Program-made: the position numbers and the translations under genes
Source of the DNA: a virus
IMG/VR virus record: IMGVR_UViG_3300042518_000658
Span: 1 to 60,339 of that record
DNA length: 60,339 nucleotides
Reading direction: 5' to 3' (one strand)
The notes under the pieces: generated by a model
What the model saw: only the letters and a program-made list of their open reading frames with translations
Databases searched by the model: none
What the model was told of the DNA's origin: nothing
Part shown: positions 7,988 to 14,001 of the stretch, piece by piece
Numbering within the stretch: position 1 is the first letter of the stretch
Layout of the letters: every line of letters begins with the position of its first letter

Positions 7988-8293
7988 ATGTCGTTCGACC
8001 CCACCAAGTTCTCCAAGACCTCGCTCAAGACCATGCTGGAGAGCGAAGCCTTCAAGGCCCACCATGAGGCCATCAAGGCCTTCCTGAGCCCGAAGCCCAA
8101 GGACATGACCCCGGTGGAGGGGAAGATCAACTGGCGGGCCAAGTCCTCCTCCATGTCCACGACGGTGTACCCCAAGGGGTACGTCCGGCTGGAGGCTAAC
8201 TCCGGCAATGGCTGCCTCTACAAAGAGGCAGCGGAGGAGATGATCCAGCACCTCATGGAAATCCTCCCCTCGCTCAAGTCTTACAAGTCTTGA
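7988..8293 (+). CDS. Small early protein, unknown family
   Basis: A 101-residue protein; the ATG at 7988 follows CAGGAG at a good distance. The first half is Lys-rich with repeated FK/LK helices; the second half has TTVYPKGYVRL and GCLYKEAAEEM. A similar pattern (VYPLGY then CLYLDA) occurs in the early gene at 9706, so the two may be distant paralogues. It is flanked by leader element B and terminator T2. Function unknown. Confidence 0.65.
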   Translation: MSFDPTKFSKTSLKTMLESEAFKAHHEAIKAFLSPKPKDMTPVEGKINWRAKSSSMSTTVYPKGYVRLEANSGNGCLYKEAAEEMIQHLMEILPSLKSYKS

Positions 8294-8309
8294 GCCCTCC
8301 CCCACGAAG

Positions 8310-8354
8310 CCCCCTTGGTTCTGGCCCTAACGGGTTGGGCCAAGGGGGTTTTTT
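8310..8354 (+). terminator. Terminator T2
   Basis: Stem CCCCCTTGG / CCAAGGGGG around an inner GCCCTAACGGGTTGGGC hairpin, followed by six Ts. It lies 16 bp after the gene at 7988-8293 and carries the CCCTAACGGG decamer at 8325-8334. Confidence 0.85.
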
Positions 8355-8394
8355 CGTGTCGCTTCAAGTTCTTTTCACACAGGGGAGACTGGCC

Positions 8395-8613
8395 ATGAAA
8401 ACTTCTTCTTTCCACGCCGCCGTGGGCAATCTTGTGAGCAAGGTGTCGGGCCGCAGGCCCGAGGACGTTGACCCTGATTTCAACGTCGAAGCCTACTTTG
8501 ACCCCGATGCGGTCAAGGATTCTGCCCTTGCGGCGGCTGCGGACCTGCTGGCCGAGAACGGTTATCTTGACACTTCGGAGCCGGTCGAAGCCCTGCTGGA
8601 AGTCTTGGGCTAG
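8395..8613 (+). CDS. Small acidic early protein
   Basis: A 72-residue protein from the ATG at 8395, preceded by GGGGAG. It has a short basic N-terminal helix, then an acidic segment with DVDPDFNVEAYFDPDAV and an Ala/Leu-rich helix. It stands alone between terminators T2 and T3. No family was recognised. Confidence 0.6.
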   Translation: MKTSSFHAAVGNLVSKVSGRRPEDVDPDFNVEAYFDPDAVKDSALAAAADLLAENGYLDTSEPVEALLEVLG

Positions 8614-8622
8614 TCCCCCTTG

Positions 8623-8662
8623 CCCCGGTCAGTCTCACCTTGAGGCTGGCCGGGGATTTTTT
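8623..8662 (+). terminator. Terminator T3
   Basis: Long hairpin: CCCCGGTCAG pairs with CTGGCCGGGG and an inner CTCA/TGAG extends the stem; AT6 follows. It lies 10 bp after the gene at 8395-8613. Confidence 0.85.
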
Positions 8663-8687
8663 GGCGGCGAAGATGTTTCCCTCAGGG

Positions 8688-8699
8688 CTTAGGCCTAAG
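8688..8699. promoter_or_regulatory. Palindrome before small-gene operon
   Basis: Perfect 12-bp palindrome CTTAGGCCTAAG between terminator T3 and the gene at 8776. It resembles the control-region palindrome at 7294-7313 (CCTAAGG core), so it may bind the same regulator or mark a new promoter. Confidence 0.4.
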
Positions 8700-8775
8700 T
8701 CTTGAGGGCTAAGTCTTACATGGAAGCAGCCAAGGGTTTTTGTTGTCCCTGCACCCCAAGTCAGGAGGTCAAAAA

Positions 8776-8976
8776 ATGATCGGTGACCGTGTTCAGGAAT
8801 TGGAGGAGTCAAACCTTGCCCTCAGGAGGTCACTGACTGCTGCTTGTGACCGGGCCGTGGCAGCCAAGAACGAGGCTGACCGGTACAAGAAACTCTATGA
8901 GTCAGCGACCAAGCGGAAGCAGGAGTTGTTCCTTGGCCTGATTGCGGCCAAGAGGGCTCTTGAGGAGGTTGCATGA
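8776..8976 (+). CDS. Small coiled-coil protein
   Basis: A 66-residue protein from the ATG at 8776, behind an excellent AGGAGGT site. It is almost entirely charged helix (many Glu, Lys, Arg with spaced Leu/Ala), consistent with a short coiled coil. Its stop overlaps the start of the next gene (ATGA), so it opens a four-gene operon ending at 9571. Function unknown. Confidence 0.65.
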   Translation: MIGDRVQELEESNLALRRSLTAACDRAVAAKNEADRYKKLYESATKRKQELFLGLIAAKRALEEVA

Positions 8977-9188
8977 CTTGTCCAGTGTGCGGTCAGGAAA
9001 TTGACCCTGAGCGGCTGGAGTTCTTGCGGATGGCCCGGAAGGCCTTGACCTGCCTTGGATGCTCTAACGAGCGGCCCAAGGTTTGTCTTACGTCCTATGA
9101 CCATAAGACGGCTGGCCATTTAGTGATTGTTGGTACAGACCCCGAGCAAATACGTCTTGCCCAAAGGGCTTATAGAAGGGAGCGGTGA
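8973..9188 (+). CDS. Small zinc-ribbon protein
   Basis: A 71-residue protein starting MTCPVCGQEID, with a second Cys pair in ALTCLGCSNE (CxxC...CxxC, about residues 3-6 and 27-30). The helix before the second pair recalls TraR/DksA-type zinc fingers, but spacing and length are not diagnostic. It could bind nucleic acid or RNA polymerase. It is coupled to the upstream gene by an ATGA overlap. Confidence 0.65.
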   Translation: MTCPVCGQEIDPERLEFLRMARKALTCLGCSNERPKVCLTSYDHKTAGHLVIVGTDPEQIRLAQRAYRRER

Positions 9189-9190
9189 AG

Positions 9191-9415
9191 ATGGAAGATC
9201 AGGCCAATGAAATCACTCGTCTGCAAGTCCTTTTAACAAGACTTCAGGCCGACTTGAGGGAGCGGGAAGAACGAATTATCTCCCTCCACGAACGGCTGAA
9301 GTCCAAGGAAACCGAGGTTCAAGACTTGGAGTCCTTCCGTAACCGGGAGAAGCAGGAGCATCAACGGGATGTCTCCCTTCTCCTAGCGGCAATCAAGGCT
9401 TTTGGGGGCCACTAA
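9191..9415 (+). CDS. Small coiled-coil protein
   Basis: A 74-residue, Leu/Arg/Glu-rich helical protein with a heptad-like pattern across its length. The ATG at 9191 follows GGGAG; a GTG at 9185 that overlaps the upstream stop is an alternative. It lies in the same operon as the 8776 coiled-coil gene and the zinc-ribbon gene. Function unknown. Confidence 0.6.
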   Translation: MEDQANEITRLQVLLTRLQADLREREERIISLHERLKSKETEVQDLESFRNREKQEHQRDVSLLLAAIKAFGGH

Positions 9416-9571
9416 ATGACCGAATGGCAGAAGGCTTGGAAGTACGTCACCAAGAACTCAAGCCGGAAGAACAAGGCTTGGCTGCGTCGGCAAAACCACA
9501 GGGCTAACCGCCGAGCAGGAAAACTTATGTCAAGCCAGCACATCAGGCTTGATAAATGTCAAGTCTGCTAG
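9416..9571 (+). CDS. Very small basic protein
   Basis: A 51-residue ORF whose ATG directly follows the stop of the upstream gene (TAAATG). It is very basic (WKYVTKNSSRKNKAWLRRQ, then RRAGK) and ends with CQVC. The basic charge suggests nucleic-acid binding. Coupled position and codon use support it as real. Confidence 0.6.
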   Translation: MTEWQKAWKYVTKNSSRKNKAWLRRQNHRANRRAGKLMSSQHIRLDKCQVC

Positions 9572-9581
9572 ACACGCGATA

Positions 9582-9621
9582 CCCCTAACGGGGCAGCGGC
9601 GTCTGGTGGATGGCGGCAACG
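9582..9621 (+). promoter_or_regulatory. Repeated leader element, copy C
   Basis: Hairpin CCCC-TAAC-GGGG (9582-9593) followed by CAGCGGCGTCTGGT, then a diverged tail. Unlike the other copies it is followed at once by a complete terminator (T4), which sits upstream of the gene at 9706. That makes this copy look like an attenuator or an antitermination target. Confidence 0.6.
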
Positions 9622-9622
9622 G

Positions 9623-9666
9623 CCCCCTATCGGTAAGTCTAAAAGGCTTGCCGGTAGGGGGTTTTT
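9623..9666 (+). terminator. Terminator T4, upstream of a gene (possible attenuator)
   Basis: Long stem CCCCCTATCGGTAAGTCT / GGCTTGCCGGTAGGGGG with loop AAAA, then TTTTT. It ends 39 bp before the ATG at 9706. It may only end the 8776-9571 operon, but its place between leader element C and the next gene would also suit attenuation. Confidence 0.85.
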
Positions 9667-9705
9667 GTTGGTTGTGTTCTCTGTCTTTCATCACAGGAAA
9701 TAACT

Positions 9706-10152
9706 ATGTCTCACGACGAAGATTCGGACGCATTTGACGATCTGTTCGCTGAAATTACTGCCGATGGCACGGCCACCAAGACTGCCGAAGTCAGCGACGA
9801 GCCGGAAGTGGTTGCCCCTTTGGCCGATAGCCGGGAAAACCTGATCGAGAATCTTGTGGCCGAGCCGGTTGTTCGGGAGGTTGCCAAGCCCGACGAGAAG
9901 AAAGTGGTCTACAAGACCGTGGATAAGGTGGAGATTGAGGGCGGCCCTAACGGGACTTCGAGCAAGGTTTATCCCCTTGGATACCTTGCCCTGACGTTTC
10001 TGGGATGGCGGTTCCAGAACAAGGCTTGCCTCTACCTTGATGCTTTGAAGTCTTTCGTGGCCTTCTGCCGGAGCCCTGAGTGTGATGCTTGGATGGCCCG
10101 CCTTGAGGCTGCTGGCTGTCGGAATCGTGGTGAAGCCCGGAAGGAGGGCTAG
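9706..10152 (+). CDS. Early protein, unknown family
   Basis: A 148-residue protein from the ATG at 9706 (AGGAAA upstream). The first 60 residues are acidic and probably disordered; a Lys/Val-rich stretch, then SSKVYPLGYLAL and CLYLDALKSF follow. The VYPxGY and CLY motifs recall the early gene at 7988. The coding sequence contains a further CCCTAACGGG decamer (9945-9954). Function unknown. Confidence 0.65.
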   Translation: MSHDEDSDAFDDLFAEITADGTATKTAEVSDEPEVVAPLADSRENLIENLVAEPVVREVAKPDEKKVVYKTVDKVEIEGGPNGTSSKVYPLGYLALTFLGWRFQNKACLYLDALKSFVAFCRSPECDAWMARLEAAGCRNRGEARKEG

Positions 10153-10155
10153 TCC

Positions 10156-10233
10156 ATGAGCGACGAAGCCTTCTGGTTTGTGGCCGGTGTGGTGGCGTCT
10201 TGGGTTGCGTCCAATTCCTTTATCTTGGGGTGA
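10156..10233 (+). CDS. Tiny membrane peptide
   Basis: A 25-residue ORF behind AAGGAGG with good spacing. After MSDEAF it is a hydrophobic helix (WFVAGVVASWVASNSFILG), enough for one membrane span. It is between two coupled small genes. The strong ribosome-binding site supports translation. Confidence 0.55.
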   Translation: MSDEAFWFVAGVVASWVASNSFILG

Positions 10234-10237
10234 CACT

Positions 10238-10360
10238 ATGCCTAGCGAATTGCCGGAGTCCCATGAGGTTTCGATGACTCTTGTGCCGAAGCCGGATGAG
10301 CAAGTCATCTGGTGGATGGACGAACTGGAAGGCTTCATTCAGACGGAAGCCTACTGCTGA
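10238..10360 (+). CDS. Tiny acidic protein
   Basis: A 40-residue protein from the ATG at 10238, four bases after the stop of the membrane peptide. It contains MTLVPKPDEQVIWWMDELEG and ends with Cys. No family was recognised. It is followed by terminator T5. Confidence 0.55.
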   Translation: MPSELPESHEVSMTLVPKPDEQVIWWMDELEGFIQTEAYC

Positions 10361-10385
10361 TTTTGTTGGTGATTCTCCTGTGTGG

Positions 10386-10424
10386 CCGGGGCGGCTCCTG
10401 ATTTTGGGGCCGCCCCGGTTTTTT
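10386..10424 (+). terminator. Terminator T5
   Basis: Ten-base-pair GC stem (CCGGGGCGGC / GCCGCCCCGG) followed by six Ts, 25 bp after the stop of the gene at 10238-10360. Confidence 0.9.
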
Positions 10425-10617
10425 GTTGCCTCCCGGGTTCAAGCCCTTAGGGGCTCCGGCTTGGCAATCCATCGACCGGCAGGGGAATCGAGGCCCATAA
10501 GTCCTGAGGCCTTGCCCTGAGGGTTGCCGCTGGCCACGGCAATCCTTGGGGCCGGAAGGTGGTTTTTCTCGGCCAAAAGTTTTCTTGACATAGCCCATAA
10601 GACATAAGGAGCGGCGT
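10425..10617 (+). other. Gap with hairpins before a new gene cluster
   Basis: About 190 bp without a recognisable gene. It contains a hairpin around AGCCCTTAGGGGCT, another built from GGTTGCCG / CGGCAATCC, and two copies of GCCCATAAG. TTGACA occurs at 10585-10590, but no good -10 box lies at the usual distance. It probably holds a promoter for the 10618-12237 cluster. Confidence 0.35.
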
Positions 10618-10713
10618 ATGCCCGAGTCATGTCACTGCGAATCTTGTGATCGGTTTCTATGGGGCGAAGGGGATTCTCTTTGCCCTGAGTGCAAGGAACA
10701 AAGCGATGAGTAG
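10618..10713 (+). CDS. Tiny zinc-ribbon peptide
   Basis: A 31-residue ORF, AAGGAG at seven bases. It has SCHCESCD and LCPECKE, giving two CxxC pairs about 17 residues apart, a minimal zinc ribbon. Its stop overlaps the next start by eight bases. Too short for a family call, but the motif, ribosome-binding site and coupling make it likely real. Confidence 0.65.
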   Translation: MPESCHCESCDRFLWGEGDSLCPECKEQSDE

Positions 10714-10870
10714 AGGCGGCCATAGAGGAATGAGACAGCGATGGGAGTTCACTTGGAAGGCTGTCGGCTACGGGGAAAACAGGGACGAAGCCCTTGCGGA
10801 CGCCAAGTCTTTCCTTAATGAGGCCGAGCCGAGCGAAGAAGTCCTGCTTGAGGAAGGAGACGAAGAATGA
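10706..10870 (+). CDS. Small early protein
   Basis: A 54-residue protein; the ATG at 10706 overlaps the upstream stop. It contains RQRWEFTWKAVGYGENRDEA followed by an acidic Glu-rich tail. The aromatic and Gly pattern suggests a small beta-alpha fold. Its stop overlaps the next start. Confidence 0.6.
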   Translation: MSRGGHRGMRQRWEFTWKAVGYGENRDEALADAKSFLNEAEPSEEVLLEEGDEE

Positions 10871-11082
10871 CCCTGTTCACTGAGGACGAACTGAAGATGC
10901 TCAACGGGCTCCGAAACCGAGGCTTTGCGGTCTGTGTCTTTACCCCTGAGGAACTAGAGAAGGGGAAGTGCAGCCGCAAGGCTATGGAGGAAGTCCTTGT
11001 CGAGTCGGGCAATGAGATTCTTGTTGACCCTGATGATGTCAAAACGTGGCGAAACCCTGAGGACCATGAGGAGGGCAAGTAA
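10867..11082 (+). CDS. Small early protein, LRNRGFAV family (paralogue 1)
   Basis: A 71-residue protein with LNGLRNRGFAVCVFTPEEL followed by an acidic helix (AMEEVLVESG). The gene at 13795 encodes a clear homologue with LRRLRNRGFAVAIFAP, then RKPVEDSMVKAG. The shared core suggests a small alpha/beta fold that was duplicated within the early region. Coupled to its neighbours by overlaps on both sides. Function unknown. Confidence 0.7.
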   Translation: MTLFTEDELKMLNGLRNRGFAVCVFTPEELEKGKCSRKAMEEVLVESGNEILVDPDDVKTWRNPEDHEEGK

Positions 11083-11342
11083 TGGGCGTGGCAAAGAAGT
11101 CCATGAAAAAACTTTGCCTAGCACTGAATGGCAAGAGCAAGGTGTGGTGTGACCTCATCGAAGCCGGATATGAGGACATTGACCCCCGCATCAAGGGCAT
11201 CTTGAAGGAGGCATACCTCCTCATCAGTGAGGTTCGGGAAATCAAGGACGAGTATGCGGACGGGCTGGAGCAGCGGGAAACCTTAGAGGAACCGAAAGAC
11301 CCCCAAGACGATTACGAGGAGGACGAAGAAGATTATGGCTGA
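11082..11342 (+). CDS. Small early protein with acidic tail
   Basis: An 86-residue protein starting at a TAATG overlap. A basic N-terminus (GVAKKSMKKL) leads into a helical region with IKGILKEAYLLISEVREI, then a very acidic tail (DDYEEDEEDYG). The acidic tail may mimic DNA or bind basic proteins. Its stop overlaps the start of the next, larger gene. Confidence 0.6.
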   Translation: MGVAKKSMKKLCLALNGKSKVWCDLIEAGYEDIDPRIKGILKEAYLLISEVREIKDEYADGLEQRETLEEPKDPQDDYEEDEEDYG

Positions 11343-12237
11343 CAAGACAATCAACATCGACGGCTCCGGCAAAGACGGGGCCATGACGTACTGGGAACCG
11401 GGCGAGATTTCTCGGACGGGATTGGTGTCCGCACTGGACAAGATTGGCAAGGTGAGCCTGACCCCCAAGGGCAGTACCCGTGGGGCAGCCCTGCAAGATG
11501 CCTTCTCGGCCTTCATTGACCGGGCCAAGATCAAAGTCAGGGGCAGGCCGATCAAGTTCTTCCCCTTGTCGGCGGAAGTCACGGGCTTTGATGCCCGGCA
11601 GATTAACCCCGGCAATGAGGAAGTCGATCCGGTTTTCGTGGCAAGCATTGTGGTGGATGACAACGATCAGGTTCAGATTGCCAAATACAACCCAGCAATC
11701 CTACCTCAGTTGGACAACCACAAGGCTAAGGTTGAGTCGGTGCTGCAATCTGTGTTTGACAACAGATGCAATTACTTCCCCACCGCAACTGTCTCTGCCT
11801 GTGTGGCCCGAGTGATTGAAAGCCTTGGCGGGATTCGTATTCGTCGGGCTGGAGGCTACTACTTCGTTCCCCGCAAGGGGCTCGATGACTTTGATGACTT
11901 CTCGAAGGAGGTTGCCAATCAAAGCGGGCCGGAGATTGTGGCAGTCAAGTTTCCGCTGGTTCCAACGGAGACTTCCTATGCCGCAGTCCTCAAGTCAGTA
12001 AAGACCGTGGCCAAGGAGAGGCTTGCGGCGATTGAGGCAGGGCTTCTTGAGTTGGGCACCGACCGGAAGATGAGGTCCAACGGCAAGGAGTCACGCCTGA
12101 AGGAGTGTGAAGATGTCCTCTCCATGCTCAAGGACTATGAGGAAATCCTTGGTGTCAGCCTTAGTGAGTCCAAGGAACTCGTAGCCAAGGTAGAGACTGC
12201 GGTTCATGCCCACGCTGCTCTTGAGTGGGCTCTGTAG
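11335..12237 (+). CDS. Putative partner protein of the MoxR/vWA operon
   Basis: A 300-residue soluble protein. The middle has beta-rich segments, for example PVFVASIVVDDNDQVQIAKY and GIRIRRAGGYYFVP. The C-terminal third is helical, with a possible coiled coil. No catalytic motif is visible. It lies upstream of the MoxR-type ATPase, separated by about 100 bp that hold leader element D, so it may act as an adaptor or regulator of that system. The link is by position only. Confidence 0.6.
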   Translation: MADKTINIDGSGKDGAMTYWEPGEISRTGLVSALDKIGKVSLTPKGSTRGAALQDAFSAFIDRAKIKVRGRPIKFFPLSAEVTGFDARQINPGNEEVDPVFVASIVVDDNDQVQIAKYNPAILPQLDNHKAKVESVLQSVFDNRCNYFPTATVSACVARVIESLGGIRIRRAGGYYFVPRKGLDDFDDFSKEVANQSGPEIVAVKFPLVPTETSYAAVLKSVKTVAKERLAAIEAGLLELGTDRKMRSNGKESRLKECEDVLSMLKDYEEILGVSLSESKELVAKVETAVHAHAALEWAL

Positions 12238-12261
12238 TCCTAATCGTTAGTACGCACGTTG

Positions 12262-12303
12262 CCCCTAACGGGGGAGCGGCGTCTGGTCAGTGTCGGCCAG
12301 CCC
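12262..12303 (+). promoter_or_regulatory. Repeated leader element, copy D
   Basis: Hairpin CCCC-TAAC-GGGG (12262-12273) followed by GAGCGGCGTCTGGTCAGTGT and CGGCCAGCCCG. It ends about 35 bp before the start of the MoxR-type ATPase gene and is the only notable signal in that 100-bp gap. Confidence 0.6.
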
Positions 12304-12337
12304 GCCCCCCACCCCATAGCACAAGGAAAATCCGTAC

Positions 12338-13480
12338 ATGGTCAGTTCAATTCAGTCTTGGTCGAAGGCCTGCCCAAATGCAACGGCCCTGATCGCTGCC
12401 CAATCGAAGGCTCCGGTCGAAGTCATAAGCCCGCCGGGTTGTGCCAAGTCCTCGGTGATTTGGCAGTGGGCGACGGCCCTGAAACGGGACTTGATGTACC
12501 TCATCGGTTCCACCCATGCCCCGGAGGATTTCTCCGGCATCCCCTTCCTGTCGGAGTGCAAGACCTTCTTCACTCAGACCCCTCCCCGCTGGGCCGAGAG
12601 GCTTGCCCGCCCCGGGGCCATGCTGTTCCTTGACGAGTTGACCACGGTTCCTCCTTCGGTTCGGGCGGCAATGCTGTCCATGCTGACGGAGCGGCGGCTG
12701 GGTGACCTCGTTATCCACCCCGATACCCTGTTCCTTGCGGCCTGCAATCCACCGCAGATGGCTCCCAACGCCAGCCCTCTGGAGAAGTCGATGGCCAATC
12801 GCTTCTTCCACTGGGACTGGGTCCATGACTATGAGGCTTGGGCCACGGGGATGCTGAGCGAGGACGATAACTTCACCCCCTCTTGGGTGCCGGTCGTTCC
12901 CAATGATTGGAAGCGGTTCAAGCCGCAGTTCGGTGCCCTGATCGTTTCCTATACCCGGAAGAACAGCAACGAACGGATTGCCGTGCCGCAGAACGATGAG
13001 GAACTGGCCTTCGCCACTCCCCGTTCTTGGAAGTACCTCCGAGATGCCTTGGCGGCAGCCGAGTCTGTCGGTGCCCCGATGGACATCAAGAAGAACCTTG
13101 CCATCGGCATGATCGGCAAGCAGTCGGGCCGGAACTTTATGCAGTTCCTTGCCCAGTTCGACCTCGTTGATCCCGAGGAAGTTCTGGCTGGCAAGAAGGA
13201 GTTCAAGCACGACAAAAAGCGGGCCGACCTGACGGTGACCCTGATGACTTCCATCGTCACGGCCATCAAGCAGCAGTACACCGAGTCTCGGATGGACGCT
13301 GCGATTGAACTGTTCTGTGCCAACCTTGGGAAGGACACGGCAGACCTTGTGTTCACGCAACTCAGGCACCTGATTGAGTCTCGGCCCACCGGAACTGCCC
13401 TTAGCAAGAAGTCTCTGGCTGCGATTGCTGAATTCGGGGCAAGAATCCCTCCCCACCTTCGCAAGAAGAAGGCGGGGTAA
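12338..13480 (+). CDS. MoxR/RavA-type AAA+ ATPase
   Basis: A 380-residue AAA+ ATPase. Walker A is SPPGCAKSS (31-39); the AKS form is typical of RavA/MoxR proteins. Walker B is AMLFLDEL (94-101), sensor 1 lies in FLAACNPP (132-139), and Arg155 in ANRF is a candidate arginine finger. The rest is a helical lid. MoxR ATPases act as chaperones that remodel or activate partners, usually with a vWA-domain protein encoded nearby, as at 13988 here. The gene follows leader element D. Phage-borne copies are unusual; the target is unknown. Confidence 0.9.
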   Translation: MVSSIQSWSKACPNATALIAAQSKAPVEVISPPGCAKSSVIWQWATALKRDLMYLIGSTHAPEDFSGIPFLSECKTFFTQTPPRWAERLARPGAMLFLDELTTVPPSVRAAMLSMLTERRLGDLVIHPDTLFLAACNPPQMAPNASPLEKSMANRFFHWDWVHDYEAWATGMLSEDDNFTPSWVPVVPNDWKRFKPQFGALIVSYTRKNSNERIAVPQNDEELAFATPRSWKYLRDALAAAESVGAPMDIKKNLAIGMIGKQSGRNFMQFLAQFDLVDPEEVLAGKKEFKHDKKRADLTVTLMTSIVTAIKQQYTESRMDAAIELFCANLGKDTADLVFTQLRHLIESRPTGTALSKKSLAAIAEFGARIPPHLRKKKAG

Positions 13481-13483
13481 ACT

Positions 13484-13795
13484 ATGTCGAAGCCATGCGT
13501 TCTTGTTGTTGGAAACCCTTCGGATGGCTACCGATACATCGGGCCATTCGAGGACTTCGATGCGGCAGCACAGTTCTCCGAAGGGGCGGATAGCGATAAC
13601 TGGGTGGCGACTCTGGAGGCCCCAGATGGGGCCAACTTGTTGGCGGCGGCACCGGAGATGCTGGCTGCCCTGAAAGACCTGATGGAACTGTATTCCAACG
13701 GGCAACTCGTCATCGAAGGCGAGCGTGACGAGGGAGACGATCCAGTTGTTGGTGCCGCGTTCCATGCCATCGCCAAAGCAGAAGGGAGGGGCTGA
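13484..13795 (+). CDS. Small protein between ATPase and vWA genes
   Basis: A 103-residue protein starting 3 bp after the ATPase gene. The N-terminus is beta-like (CVLVVGNPSDGYRYIGPFED). The C-terminal half has LLAAAPEMLAALKDLMELY and ends AIAKAEGRG, a pattern I associate with small phage proteins of unknown function. Coupled to the next gene, which starts at its stop. Confidence 0.65.
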   Translation: MSKPCVLVVGNPSDGYRYIGPFEDFDAAAQFSEGADSDNWVATLEAPDGANLLAAAPEMLAALKDLMELYSNGQLVIEGERDEGDDPVVGAAFHAIAKAEGRG

Positions 13796-14001
13796 TGTTC
13801 TACCGCAAGGCCTACAAGGCAGGCATGACCCGGGAGGACGAGGACTTGCTGCGGCGGCTCCGAAACAGGGGGTTCGCCGTGGCGATCTTTGCCCCCGTCG
13901 ATGTTGGAAATCCTTTGAACCGCAAGCCGGTTGAGGATTCGATGGTGAAGGCCGGGCGAAACTTACTCAAACAAATGGAGGTCCGCAGTGAGTCACGTTG
14001 A
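13795..14001 (+). CDS. Small protein, LRNRGFAV family (paralogue 2)
   Basis: A 68-residue homologue of the protein at 10867: both share an acidic helix, LRNRGFAV, a hydrophobic strand and a final RKxxE...G helix. Its end overlaps the start of the vWA gene by 14 bp. Its place inside the MoxR/vWA operon hints that the family is functionally linked to it. Confidence 0.65.
   Translation: MFYRKAYKAGMTREDEDLLRRLRNRGFAVAIFAPVDVGNPLNRKPVEDSMVKAGRNLLKQMEVRSESR

Noticed and set aside
10585-10610. Sigma-70 promoter at TTGACA
   Set aside because: TTGACA is present, but no reasonable -10 box lies 16-18 bp downstream.
12347-13765. 472-codon minus-strand open frame
   Set aside because: It lies fully antisense to the MoxR-type ATPase, whose motifs are clear; a GC-rich shadow frame.
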